DNA from: Diospyros lotus
Taxonomy: Eukaryota; Streptophyta; Magnoliopsida; Ericales; Ebenaceae
Direction of reading: 5' to 3'
Assembly (NCBI RefSeq): GCF_014633365.1
Contig: NC_068349.1
Span: forward strand, 19,854,753-19,918,752
DNA length: 64,000 bases
Below the pieces are notes generated by a model. That model was not told where the DNA came from and ran no database searches. It saw nothing but the letters and a program-made list of their open reading frames with translations. The position numbers and the translations under genes are program-made. Positions 43,901 through 56,075 of this stretch are shown piece after piece (position 1 is the stretch's first letter; each line of letters opens with the position of its first letter).

Positions 43901-45955
43901 ACAGTACTAGTTTCAATGGCAAAGGAGAATAAATGCTAGAAAGGGAAAAAAAGAGATAAAAAGAGAAAATCAATCAAGGGTAAAATAGTCTTTCTTCTAG
44001 TTTTTAATTGCAAATAAAATCCTTTATCATTTTCAAAAAATGATAGTCAGTGCTTTGTCATCAAACTAAGGGAGATATAAAAAAGTAAACCCTAGTTTCA
44101 AAAATGTGACAGATTATGAAATTTAAAAAAAAAAAATAGTAAATTAACACTAGCGACAGAAGAGAGTGTTTTGCCCACCCACTTTTCAGGGTATTGGTCC
44201 AAAAAATCAAAATTGATTTCATCCAACATTCCAAATTTTGGATGCTGGCTAAGTCTAGGCCTACCAGCACCACCTATTGGAGTCACCACTTGTCATGTCA
44301 CACATTTGGACTTGATGTCTTCCCCTAAATCAACCTTACTACAATTAAATTAAATTAAATATCCCTACTTGAAGCATTTTTTTAAGTATATAAAATAACT
44401 CTTAATAATATTCCGCAATTATAACAAACATTATATTATTTTTTGTTATAGAAAAACTAAGCTTAAAATGACTAAAAACATTTCCTATAATAATAAAAAT
44501 TTGTGACAAACTGAATGTGTGTAGAGGTGTGGAGTGGAAAGGGTTATCCGACAGCTTATAGTGGTTGATTGATTTTAATTTTGATTTTGATTTGAAAGGC
44601 CATCTTTTTGTGTGTGAAAAAAGAAAAAGAAAATGTTTGAAAAGGCAGGCTGTATGGTTGGTTGTATGACCAAATATGAGAGAGAGAGAGAGAGAGAGAG
44701 ACTGCCTTACAAAGACTCACATAATTATTATTCTCACTTTTGGAACTTAATTATATTATTATGATTAAGAATGTGACATGCCATGCCACAAGTAGCTTCA
44801 TGTTTATAGCATCATATTGTGCCTCTTAATTAGTCCACAAGTAGCTTGATGTGATAAGAACTCCTTACAAACATTATTTTAAGATTGTCCAAAAATTATA
44901 GTGTATAAAAATTAAGATCACGAACCTCCCCGATGGTATATGCACACGAACTAATAATTGTTTAATCTCACATATTTCATATCAATTGTCTCGTAAAAGT
45001 GTTTCGAGTTTAGGTAGACTCAAGAATTAAACAAAACTAATGTGATCGATTTAATTTGATTATATTTTTAATTAGTAAATTAATTCATTCGATCTTTAAT
45101 CTAAAACAATTTAAATCCAATAAAAAAACGGATCCATTTGGTTATGTCTTTAATTATAAGATACATCATGTACATGTTATTGTTATTTATTATAGATTAA
45201 ATAATCTGAATCTTTCTTGCAACGACGCACACTTGAAGTTTAGTATACTTTAGTGTTATTTGATATATATTTTGTGATTTTATTGAATTTGTCTTTTTGT
45301 TTTCAATATTTGTTTGTTGGTGAATTATCTATCACTACTTAAATTAATTGGAGACTTGCCAATTTTTTCAAAGAATTTTTTAACAAAAATTTGTGATTAA
45401 TAGATAATTAAAAGTAACAAGAATCGAGCCGAATAAACCCAACTTTTATTGGGTTGAGTTCGTTTGATTTTATATAGGAATTGATTTGATTTTGAATCCA
45501 ATTTTATGAACTTTAATTCAATTTTAGCTAGATTAGTACAAAACTTAAATTTTTAACCCAATCCATAAACACCCATCTTATCTCATTCACCTCTAAATAG
45601 CATTCATTTAGTTGTGATATCTCATATACATAAGTAAATGATAAGAATTAAATATGAGATTCGAGAGTTTTAGAGATTTTGTTTTATTACTGAATCAATA
45701 CGTCTTTAGCTACAAAATTATATTTTGAGACTCGTGACTCTTGTTATGAATGCAAGTATAATATAACATCTACTAGATGATGTTACAATTTATCAAAGTA
45801 TATGTGAGCGATTAACTTTGATGATAAAGGGTTATAAAGGTTTGTTTGTGATTAAGATTTATATTTTTATAAGTAGCACAAACTCAAATACATATTTTTA
45901 TGTGCTTAATAATTAATATGGTGTTTAGAATGAATGAATTTTGTGGGATTCATTT
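43901..45955. other. AT-rich intergenic DNA with a short (AG)n microsatellite
   Basis: No gene, RNA gene or element termini are recognisable. A perfect (GA/AG)n run of about 24 bp lies at 44679-44702. Small frames at 44061-44353 and 45056-45253 are low-complexity or AT-rich and unsupported. Confidence 0.6.
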
Positions 45956-47880
45956 TCAATTTAAGTTTAATTCATATAATTGAGTATAACTAAATTAAAT
46001 TACTCCTCAACAACCAAATTATCCAAATATGATTAATATAGAAGCATTCTAAGGCGACTTGTTTGGGTAAGTTTACTCGTATCTAATAAATCTTACAATT
46101 ACCTCTTGGACTTCGATAGCTCAATTCCTTTCAACTTTTTTGTCTTTCCTACCATTTCTTTCCACAATGGGATCTATACACTCATGACTCTTTTGGATGC
46201 TAGGTCAACTCACAATTTATTCTACCCACCTAATCGACCGAGTTAACTATAGTTGTCGTGGATCCCTTATGGCACATTATAATTAGGGAACCAATAACCT
46301 CAAATAGTAGATCCATACCAAAGTTAGTCTTCCCACTTAATTTTTGTCTCTATATGCTATACACATACTTTTATCTTTCTTATAACTACAAATGCAATGA
46401 TACACAACCATGGCATTCACCTAAGCAAATAAGCTCACATGCTACTTATGGTGACCTCATCTTAGTATTACCTACATTTTTCCCCTCACAAACCGCATAG
46501 AGCACTTCTAGGAACTCATTTGGGCAGGTAGAGTCCTTGCCTACCAAACTTGCGTTTTATAACCTCAAGCTCTCGTAACCTAACTTCTTCCGAATTTCTC
46601 TTTTTATTCCCTTTACTTTTCTTCCATAGGGAAGTACGACTATTTATACACCTACTTCCTTAGTTACTAGCCTATTTCCCAAATCATTATGTACAGTTCA
46701 CTATCCAATCTATTGTAAGTCCCACATGTTCTTCAAACCATCACATTTGATAGTTGACAAATCTTAATTCGAGTTTAATGCAAACACACCACCTAGAGTC
46801 TTATATAATTATGCGGCCAACAACCTCGACCATTAGATCAATGGCTAACTTAGTCTTCCTACCAAAGTCAAGTGCAATAGGCTACTTAAACGTTCCCTTT
46901 TGTTTTGCCTAGTCATTACTTGCACCATATATCCTAGACTTCACTCGCATACATCATTGAACTTCTATTATCACTAGGATGCACAATAATTGCTCAACTG
47001 CATGCCTTTAGATCTCTTTATTGCCTATTAAGTTTAACTAATTCAACTATCCGTTTCATAATCCAACCATACTCAATGGCAGGGTATTAAAACAGTAAAT
47101 TCCAACCTAATATTATATATACCCTAAATCCTCAATAGAAGCACAATCTAACTTCATGCTTCAATACAGTACTTCTTTCTTTTCCACACATATTTGTAAG
47201 ATTCACATCATAAATATCTGTAAAGTATATTTGGGTTGACACAACACAAAACTCCATTTCATTTATTTATAAATACACCATACCACAACAACTCATATCC
47301 ACCTCATGGAAAATTCTTGAGAGCCAGACAAGCTTACAGAATGGAGTTTAAAAGACTAAAATGCCTTCGCCCACATTATATTGCACTTTTTCTAATGTAA
47401 TGTGGGTGAAGGCATTTTAATCTTTTAACTCCTATTCTGTAAACTTGTATGTCATCATGTCTGACTCTGTAGAAGAACTCCCCACCTCATTAACTAAAAG
47501 GAAATAAGTATACATATGTCACTATGGCACTCAACCTAGTATCGTTTAATTTTTCTTATATTGATATGAGCACATCCCTACTATGTATAACACTCTACTT
47601 ACTCACGCCTCAACATGGGATGTGGCCTTATTCACCAAGTAGCTCCTGATTACTCACCCTAATTCACAACCTTTAATTAATTTACTACCCATCTATATCG
47701 TATCTCCTAACGCAGTCACAACAAATGGTAGTGCAATAAAATCTCAAGAATAAAGACATAACATACAACATACGGCGTAATAGGAGAACATACCAAACCT
47801 ACACCAAATAGGGCACAACGCCATTCTATATGGGGAAAACATACCTTGATTAGGGTACTTATCCATTACAACCTGAATCA
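45956..47880. repeat. Possible decayed LTR-like segment without coding capacity
   Basis: The segment differs in texture from its flanks (more CT-rich on the plus strand). It repeats phrases at a distance of about 520 bp: CCAATAACCTCAAATAGTAG with AAAGTTAGTCTTCCCAC (46290-46340) and CCAACAACCTCGACCATTAG with AACTTAGTCTTCCTACC (46817-46863). The end CATACCTTGATTAGGGTACT (47843-47862) resembles the body of Tekay-like LTRs above. No TSD was found. The assignment is tentative. Confidence 0.35.
47327..47470. repeat. Long foldback (MITE-like or miRNA-precursor-like)
   Basis: Two arms of about 50 nt pair almost perfectly: left TTTAAAAGACTAAAATGCCT and TCGCCCACATTA (to 47378), right TAATGTGGGTGAAGGCATTT and TAATCTTTTAACTCC (from 47398), with a 19-nt loop. 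The outer ends AGAGCCAGAC and GTCTGACTCT also pair after a short asymmetric insertion in the right arm. No clear flanking duplication was found. It could be a foldback transposon or a young hairpin RNA locus. Confidence 0.65.
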
Positions 47881-48969
47881 AAATAATTATGATAAAGACA
47901 TCACACCATATGAGATCGATTACATATAATTTTGTTTGAATATCGTTTTTATACCACCATAGTGTTTGAATATTTTTTATTTTTTGTTTTTACAACACCA
48001 ATATGATGTTTAATTCTGTTGTTATTTCAATTTTTTTGTTTGGTTTCAAATCTCAATTAAATAATATATATATGCCAAAAATAGTGTTTTTCACATTGTA
48101 TTTATTTGAGTCTCCTTCATTTTTTGACTTTATTTTCTTTAATAATTATTTTTACAAAGAATAACGATTTTATATCCAGTAAAAAGATGAATGTATATTC
48201 AAAATAAAATTATATTGCATAAATTTACAAATATCCAAAAAATAATAATACAAATACATTTATCAAGTGGCTTTTAGTGATTTTGTTTTTAAATCTTTTA
48301 AGAAGGCAATAAAAATCGAATGACACATTAAATTTTCACTTTTCAAGTAAAAACAAACTAAGCACGAAATTTTAAAATTTAAAACCTAAAAATAAATATA
48401 TAAAAATCAATAATAAAACCCAACCAACTTATATGTGTTGTTATTACTTAATTAGCACCATATTAATATGCAAGAATCCTTTTATCTTTATTTTTTTAGA
48501 AATTTTCTTTTTTAACAACCACTCAAAATAGAATAATAATACGTGTGTCAAATATTCGGTTATGGTTTGATGGGATGACGGAATATGATTACACGATTTC
48601 CTCTCCTATTAAAAATGAGCGTTTTTTAAATGATGACAAAGTATGATTATATGGTTTTTTTTCTCCTATTGAAAATGAACGTTTTGGATCAACTATTAAA
48701 TTAATTTTTTTAAAGAAAAATAATTATTGTAAAATTACTTTTATCAAATTGATTCTTATAATAACAAAAAAAGCAAAAAAAAAAAAAAAAATACTAAGCA
48801 GACCTATCAAATACACTTAGAAGATGAATTCTTTGATACGCTCTTCCAAATATACACCATTTAGGAATATTCTCTAAATGGTGCAGTAATCCCTAATCAT
48901 CCCACGTTGATATCTTTGCAAATCCTCCATTTGGGAGAGACCCTTGTGCTGTTGGATGTGGATTGGACA
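47881..48969. other. AT-rich upstream region of the PP2C gene
   Basis: Mostly AT-rich. It holds a diverged tandem duplication (about 48570-48625 and 48635-48690, shared TATGATTA(C/T)A and TCTCCTATT(A/G)AAAATGA), a poly(A) tract (48777-48791), and a short hairpin CACCATTTAG / CTAAATGGTG (48856-48884). Promoter elements cannot be placed with confidence. Confidence 0.5.
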
Positions 48970-49674
48970 TCGGCAATTATGGATTGAAGAATAAGAATGA
49001 AGAGAGAGAGAGAGAGGGAGAGAAGAATGGGTGGAGATGCTTTAATATGCTCTTGTAGATTGGACATCTGCCCTTCTCTCTTCCCTTCTCCACCCAGTAG
49101 CCACGGCCACGTTCCATTTTCCCTTTTTCCATTTCTTTCATGTTTGATAGCATTTCATCTCTTCCTTCTTGTTTCTCAATTTCCAATTTTTATCGTTTCA
49201 TTTTTCAATTTCCTTCTTTCATCCTTGCTTCTCCACTCCCCTCTGTCTGTCTGTCTGTCTGTCTGTTGTCTCTCTCTCTCTCCCCTTTTCCTCCTAGCGG
49301 ATAGATAGATGTACCCACAAATTTAAAGAGAACAGAAACGACTGTTTCCTTCACATTTGGATTTGAGAGTGTGTTCTTCAGAAGACTCTTCAGTTTGTGA
49401 AGATTAGGTAGTGTGACACCTTGACCTTCTTCTTCTTCTTCTTCTTCTTCTTCTTCTTCCATATTCGTATTTAGTTTTTGTTGGCTGTAGTTGATGTCGG
49501 TAATTGCTTGAAAGAGAGAGGAGAGAGACCCAAATTCAAGAGGTCGAAAGAGGTTGCCTCAGATCCAGGGAACTCAAGTATTGTGTGAAAAAGGGCACCA
49601 TCTTTTTAGGGTTTCCCCTGTGATTCTTTGGACTTTACTGGCCTTTCCTAGGTTCTTTCTCGTGACCCTCTTTT

Positions 49675-49709
<35 letters not shown>

Positions 49710-50164
49710 TTTGGAGATAAAAGGGTTGAATTTAATATCTTTCGTTTTTCTTTTGGGAGGAATTTTATGTGCATTTAAAGGATTCCTTCTATGCCTCTCT
49801 GTAGTTAATGTTGATTGAAGTCGATACATTGAAGTCCAAAGAAGTTAGGAAAAGCCCAGAGAAAGCTTGCCAATCTGTATAGGTTAGATTTTCCACGGAT
49901 GAAAGTTGGGATCTGTTTCGTTCACCAGATCTGACCAATCATTTCCATTTCAAAGTGCCTTCACTCATCGGACACCTCGACTTTGCTTTCTTGTTTTAGT
50001 CATTCAGCTTCGCGAGCACGCTAGATGGTCGGTTGGAACCGGTTATCGATATCTCCAGGTTATTCCTGATGATAAAAGGTGACGAATTAGTTGAAAAATG
50101 ACAGGGTATGCAAGGTTGGAGGGGCTGGAGGGTGGCTTTTACTACTATCCATTCAGTGATTTTG
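48970..50164 (+). promoter_or_regulatory. Putative promoter-proximal region and 5' leader of the PP2C gene
   Basis: It contains simple repeats typical of plant leaders: (GA)n at 48998-49021, (TCTG)n at 49243-49264, (TC)n at 49267-49281, (TTC)n of about ten units at 49430-49459, and (TC)n at 49678-49704. Several ATGs precede the chosen start, including one in frame at 50108, so a leader intron or upstream ORFs are possible. Transcript data would be needed to place the transcription start. Confidence 0.5.
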
Positions 50165-51695
50165 ATGGAGGAGATGTCTTCTGTGATTGCTGCGCCATTT
50201 AGAGTAGGTAACTCAATTTGTGATTACCCAACCTTAGGAACCCACATGAGTATTACTGGGCTAAAGTTGATGGGAGATGAAGAAAAATTGTTTCTGAATT
50301 CTACAGATAACATTTCTGCTGAGTATGCTTCCGGTGGAGATGAAAATTCCAGCTGTGCTGATTCAGTGCCTGGTGAAATTAGCATTATAGCAGTGTCCGT
50401 GCCTGGTGAAAATAGGAATGGAGGGACTGATTTGTTGGATATGAGATCTGAAAATGAAAGCAACTGCGGTCCTAGTGGTGCCATAATCCAGGAATTTGAA
50501 GAAGATGATGCACTTTCATTGGAGGGTGATCAAAATCTTGATAGCTCTTGTTCGCTTTCAGTGGTTAGTGACACAAGTAGCATATGTGGTGATGACTTTT
50601 TAATTGTTGAGGCGATGTCTGAGATAAAAACACCAACTTCTGTCAATGTTGAGAAGAACATATGTGATGTTGAGATAATTGCAAAAACTGCAGAGGTGGG
50701 GGGGTTGAATCTTGAGGGGGAGATTGTGAATGACCCTCTTGCCATGGCAGTGAGCCTTGTTGAAGAGATTGGAGATGGATCTAACTCGAAATCTTCTGCA
50801 GTTGTTCTTGGGTTGCCTTTGGAAACAGGTTTGACTGGTAAAGTTTCCAGGAGTGTTTTTGAGGTGGATTGTGTGCCCCTTTGGGGATTTACTTCTGTGT
50901 GTGGAAGGAGGCCAGAGATGGAAGATGCTGTTGCAACTGTGCCTTGGTTTTTGAGAATTCCAATTCAGTTGCTAATTGGTGACCAGGTTGTTGATGGGTT
51001 GGACAGGTGTTTAAGTCATCTTTCAGGTCATTTCTTTGGAGTTTACGATGGCCATGGAGGTTCTCAGGTCTCTCTCTCTCTCTCTGGGGTGTCTTTCTAA
51101 ATATTACTTGTCCTGCTATCCACTTAATTAGTTTCTTTTTTATGCAAGGAAATTCAACTTCTTTGTTTGGTTATATTCCTTCAGGTTGCAAACTATTGTC
51201 ATGATCGTCTTCATTCTGCTTTGGCCGAGGAGTTAGAAACTATTATGGCCAGCCTAAGTGATGGAACTATAAATGATAATTGCCAAGAGCAGTGGAGAAG
51301 AGCATTCACTAATTGTTTTCTTAAGGTTGACGCTGAGGTTGGAGGAAAAGATATTAACGAGCCTGTTGCTCCTGAAACTGTTGGTTCGACAGCTGTTGTT
51401 GCCATCATTTGCTCATCTCATATTATAGTGGCCAATTGTGGTGATTCGAGAGCAGTATTATGTCGTGGGAAAGTACCCATGGCACTGTCTGTTGATCATA
51501 AAGTATGATCTGTTTTGTACTCTCATATCTTCTCATTGCTCAACTGTATACTGATCCCTTGTTTTTTTCCATTGATCTTATTGTTTTAGCCAAATCGAGA
51601 AGATGAATATGTAAGAATTGAAGCAGCTGGAGGCAAGGTCATTCAATGGAATGGACACAGAGTCTTTGGTGTTCTTGCAATGTCAAGGTCTATTG
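50165..51695 (+). CDS. HAB1: Clade A protein phosphatase 2C (HAB1-like), exons 1-3 of 4, C-terminus missing
   Basis: A Mg/Mn-dependent Ser/Thr phosphatase of the ABA co-receptor group, acting in nucleus and cytosol on SnRK2 kinases until PYR/PYL receptors block it. Exons: 50165-51067 (301 codons), 51185-51502 (106 codons) and 51590-51695 (35 codons plus one base), all with GT/AG ends. Start chosen at [10 protein letters not shown] because HAB1 proteins begin MEEM; an in-frame ATG 57 bp upstream is possible. Residues about 1-235 are the variable N-terminus. The catalytic domain starts [20 protein letters not shown], with metal-site [50 protein letters not shown], and [20 protein letters not shown]. 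The Trp in VIQWNG corresponds to the ABA-receptor lock Trp of HAB1. The last exon (DRYLKP... to SKDNIS) is not found downstream to 64000, so the gene either has a very large intron or is truncated. The family call is secure; the exact orthologue is inferred. Confidence 0.95.
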
Positions 51696-53516
51696 GTACG
51701 TGCTGCTACATTTGATTATTTATTTATTTTTTATTTCATATACTATTCTGCAATATGGTTTAGATTGAGTTTTATGGTAGTGAGATAGATCTATAGATTT
51801 CTTTCTGCAATTGACTTTATTTCCTCACAATGCCATGTTAATGTTCATGAATATACATTAAAAACTGCCCTCCAGGTACAGAAAATGTCTTCCGAACCTA
51901 TTCTGATTGCTAATACATTTCATAACATGGAAAATTTCCAGTTGCTGCAATGTCCATTACAGGAATGCTCAAATTATTGTTCTCATTAATATATGGTAGT
52001 TGTGCCTAAAATGAGTTGAACCTCAAATATTAGAACTTGTATAGAGCTAATCAAAGTATTAACCTAAACATGTGAGGTCCCTTATTCATTCGCTTGAAAA
52101 CAAGAATCACATGACTGTACAAAGTTTTCTTGTTTTTTTGGAAAAGATATATAGTTTATGGCTCATTTTGAATGCTACACCACTGATCCTAACTTGGTTA
52201 GGATAAGGTGTAATTGATGATGATGATGATAAATAGTTTGTGCCTTTGTGGGCAAAGATGCATATGCTAGGTTGAGCTAAGCTAATTTGGGAAGTAATGA
52301 CAAGGACCAAAAAGCTCCAGGACCTCACAAAAATGAAGAGGGAAAGAATCCATGGCTACCGAGGCAAAAACAAGGTAGAATCACTAGTTCAGGGGCTAGT
52401 TGTTTGATCAATAGGAGCAGAAATAAGATGATCCTTTTTGTGATAAGGAGGTGGGACCCTCGTATAGGCTGAAGGCTCATTAGGTGTCTCCAATTGATTT
52501 GTGGTGGTGGTGATGGGGCATATGTGATGTTATTCTTTTTGTTGAAAAGTGGAATGTATAGGTATTAGCAGTCTTTGCTTAGACTGTTGTAACCTTTGGC
52601 CTCAAAAGGTTGGGAAAGGACTATGGGCTGCAGCATAACTAATAGAGGCTTTTAGGAAAAATAAATGTCTTTTATCTTGTAGTATCTCGCACTATTGGCT
52701 AAGATGTGGGCCCACTTTACCACTAAGCTAAAGGGAGTCTGGGTACCTTGACAAAACCTTTGGTTTCCTAGCCTCCAATTTATGGGTCTTAAGGATCTTG
52801 GATGGAGAAAGTTAGCCTTTGCATTCAGCCTGTGATCTAGGAAGCTCAAAGTATAATAATTGAGATGAGTCATAGTGGATATGTGTTAGCTTGTGTTCAA
52901 GGTGCTTGGGAAGTAATTACATGCATATAGATTCTTGGGAAGCCTATAACATGAGAATAAGAGGAATCATGATTGCAAGGAAAGAGAGGAGGCTGAATGT
53001 TCATTTTTAGGGCATATGATTTTGGGGTCTAGAATAATGATGAATTGTAAAGAAAATCATCAGTGGGGAGTTAGATCAAGTTTTGGGGATCAGAATCATT
53101 TGCCATAAGAGAATTCATTGTGCAGGGTTAAAGAAGCTTACTCAATACGCTAGCCTTTGTTGAGATGAACATTGTAGAACATTAACATTGTCCCTTTTGG
53201 GCTACAGACTGGACAGAAAGGTGCGTGATGCACTACACACTTAGAACAATGTAGCCTTTAGTGAACTTGTAACCTATTCAGTTGTAATCTATGCCAGGTG
53301 GGCCAGGCGCTCCTCTTTAAGTTATAGAGGGATTGTAAGTTGTCACCTAAATAGCACAAGGTTTTGGGAGAAAAAAACTCATTCCTCACTCCCAATGACT
53401 GTCTAAGAATTCAACCCCCTGTACTACTATTGAGGCAGGATGGGATTGATAGCCTTGGTGAAATCACTGGTTCTAGCAAAACAAAGTACCATCTTTCATA
53501 TCTTCATAACATGGAC
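51696..53516 (+). other. Start of PP2C intron 3, no recognised element
   Basis: It opens with the donor GTACGTGC. It contains a GATGAT run (52217-52231) and no recognisable gene. Small frames on either strand here lack similarity. No copy of the expected fourth exon was seen. Confidence 0.6.
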
Positions 53517-53521
53517 TGGAG

Positions 53522-53925
53522 TGTCATGTGCCTAAGGTTTAGCCTAGGAGTGGATTTGACAATCAGAAGGATATGATGGAATAGAATCCAAGAACAGAAC
53601 ATTGGAGAGGAAAAATGGACAAAAATGGGGGAAAGAATGTAGAGAGAAATGAGGGAGTGTAGAAGAAACGAGAGGGAGATTGTAGAGAATTGTAGAGAGA
53701 GAATTAGAGTTTCATTCAATCATTTTAAGCATAATCTTTCATCCTCAACTGTGGTTTATATATAGCCTAATAGCCTCCCACGTGCACCCATGTGCAATGT
53801 AACAAACAATCCAACTACTTATTAGTTAAAGACAAAGTCCTATAACAAAAAATATAAAAAGGAAATGTAAACTTCTACTATTATATTTACTAATCTATCT
53901 TTGGGCAATCCTTAAGGTCATGACA
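53522..53925 (-). repeat. 3' LTR (left copy) of the gag-only element
   Basis: 404 bp. TATA box GGCTATATATAAACC on the minus strand (about 53753-53767). Highly similar to the right copy 58286-58694, with scattered differences and small indels. Confidence 0.93.
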
Positions 53926-54223
53926 ATTCCCCCTTCATTGAGAGAGTTATTGTCCCTAAGAACTTGCAACAAGTAGCCATTACTTCATCCAATTCCTGCC
54001 TTCTCCATCTGATTTATCTTTCTTTCTCCTTCTAGGCCTCTTCTTCTTCCTCGTTCTTAAGTGTCCGAGATTAATCCCAATCGTAATTTGGCCTAGAAAT
54101 TCAATAGGAGCAACCTGATAGAGTTCAAGTTCAATACCAGTAGCAGTTGTTTCTGCACCTCCATGGTGCACCACAGCTACACATTGAAAGAATAACCAGT
54201 CATGAGGGAAATTATCCACCAAG

Positions 54224-54853
54224 CAGTGTTCGAAAATTCGGCCTAGGCGCCGCCTAGGCGTTGGGCGGCCACTGGCCGCGACGATTTAGGGCTGGTCGGC
54301 ACCCCTAGGCGCTGGCTTGACTCTCGAGCCACAGTGGCCGCTTGGGTCGCGCGCGACCTGGGTCGCCTAGGTCGTGCGCGTCCCTGGGTCGACCTTATTT
54401 CCCCCTTCCCTTTCTCTCTGGTCGTTCATCGGGGGTCCTCTCTCTCTCTCTCTCGCCTTCGATCTCCTCTTGGTTGTTCGCCGCCGCCATCGATCTCTTC
54501 TCTTGGTCCTGCTCTCTCGTCGCCGCCGACCTCGCCTGTTGGTCGTTCTCTATCGTTGCTGCCAATCTCATCTGTTGGCTGTCATCTCTCGTCGCCAATC
54601 TCGTCTTCCTCTGGTTTGTATCCATCTTCCTCCGCCACCAATTATTTAGTTAAAAACATTGAAGAAGCTGCAGCAGCAAGTAGCACCAACTTGTTGCTTG
54701 CTGCTTGTTGCAGCAGGGAGAATATTAAGAAAAAAATAAAAAAAATTAATTTTTTAGGCGTCGCCTAGTCCCCGCCTAGGCGGCGCCTGGGCGGCCTAGG
54801 CACTAGGCGCTAGTCTACCGCCCGACTAGCGCCTAGCGCCTTTTGGAACACTG
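54224..54853. mobile_element. Non-autonomous hAT element no. 1
   Basis: 630 bp with inverted ends CAGTGTTCGAAAATTCGG and (complement of the right end) CAGTGTTCCAAAAGGCGC. Perfect 8-bp TSD CCACCAAG (54216-54223 and 54854-54861). Subterminal regions are packed with GCCTAGGCG-type repeats on both sides. The interior (54320-54720) is CT-rich and gives long but meaningless open frames; no transposase is present. Confidence 0.93.
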
Positions 54854-54907
54854 CCACCAAGTATATAAAGTCTTTTGGTTCTGCCAAGTTCCCCAGGCCA
54901 CCCTAGC

Positions 54908-55840
54908 CATAGTTCTGAAAGGCGCGAGGCGCAAAGGGTCCTAGAGCCTGAGGCACGAGGCGAGGCGCACATTTGCGAAGCGAGGCGCACCTTTTAGAAA
55001 AAAAACTCAAAATCTTGTAAAATCATAAAAAACTATCAAATTATCAATAATAACACATGCATATCATTAATGATTCATTATCCTATAATTCTAAACTAAC
55101 AACATCAAAATTGATTCATTCATCATGCAAATTCTAAACTAGAAACACCATTAAAGTTCAAACTTAAAGTCTCAAAGTCAAATAAGTACCAATCACCATG
55201 CAAAGTTCTAAACAAACATATAAACACTGCAAGTTCACAATTAAGAAAATGTTTTTATTTTGAAAAATGCTATTTTTCTAAGTCTGGAAGATTAGCGCAT
55301 TATAAGGAGACATATAAGAAAATGTTTTCATTTTGAAAAACTATTTCCTGGTATTTTGATAGCTAATATTCATTATTATTAAAATAATTTTTAATGAATT
55401 TTTCAAGAAATAGTAGGTATGTATTTTAGGGGTGGTAAAATCGCTAAATCTCGAGTTTGTACTAAAACCAAAATTCTATTTTCTTATTGTTATGGATTTT
55501 GATTTTTTAAATATTTTTATTGAATCCAAATGGATGATACTTTCTTATTTACATTTATGTATTAAAGTAAATAGAAGGTAAAATATAAATAAAAGAAAAT
55601 GTGAACATTTACTTAAACTAAAGAAATATAAATATGTTGTAATGTATACATGCTGGAACTGAGAAGAGGGGGAGGAATTGGGCTGCCCAGGTTTTAATTA
55701 AAACCTAAGTTTCATGAGGCGCGCCTCTCGCCACGGTGCCTCACCGTGCAAGGCGAGGGCCTCACTGAAATCGCCTCGCCTCAGCCCAAGCGAGGCGCTA
55801 AACTGGCGCCTTGTGACTAGGCACGCCTTTAATAACTATG
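54908..55840. mobile_element. Non-autonomous hAT element no. 2, carrying part of a SIRE-like LTR
   Basis: 933 bp with inverted ends CATAGTTCTGAAAGGCGCG and (complement of the right end) CATAGTTATTAAAGGCGTG. Perfect 8-bp TSD ACCCTAGC (54900-54907 and 55841-55848). Subterminal repeats are GAGGCG / CGAGGCG. From about 55318 to 55615 the interior matches 19988-20275 of the family C LTR. No transposase. It lies only 54 bp from hAT no. 1 in the same host fragment. Confidence 0.93.
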
Positions 55841-56075
55841 ACCCTAGCCTTTGCTAACGATGCCCCTTTGATCAGATATTTCGAGAGCTTTGGCAATTGT
55901 CTTGGTCATTTTGTCAGGTTCTAGAATAGGAAGGCTGCCAAAGCCAATAGAGATAGGCTTTCTACCACCTTTAATCCATTTCACAAGTGAGTCTGGCGGC
56001 ACATAATTTGAGGCAAGGTCTAGGAAACAAAACCCAACCACATCAATATTGCGTCCCCAATCTTCTACAATGGCT

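Larger units (their letters stand above)
53980..56075 (-). pseudogene. Captured UGT80-type sterol 3-beta-glucosyltransferase fragment
   Basis: With the two hAT insertions taken out, the minus strand from 56075 reads EDWGRNIDVVGFCFLDLASN, then SLVKWIKGGRKPISIGFGSL, MTKTIAKALEISDQRGIVSK, a stop where WGGLGNLAEPKDF has its Trp (TAG for TGG), GGLGNLAEPKDFIYLVDNFP, HDWLFFQCVAVVHHGGAETT. This is the C-terminal donor-sugar domain of plant sterol glucosyltransferases, which make steryl glucosides at membranes. The conserved HHGGAGTT reads HHGGAETT. Similarity stops near 54118, and the rest (to 53980) is a Lys/Arg-rich tail related to the element at 59283. Only about 130 residues of a roughly 600-residue enzyme are present, in the same sense as the retroelement. 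Confidence 0.88.

Noticed and set aside
54334..54768. A 144-codon ORF rich in Ser/Leu
   Set aside because: It is inside a non-autonomous hAT element in a CT-rich tract; no domain, and three overlapping frames look the same.
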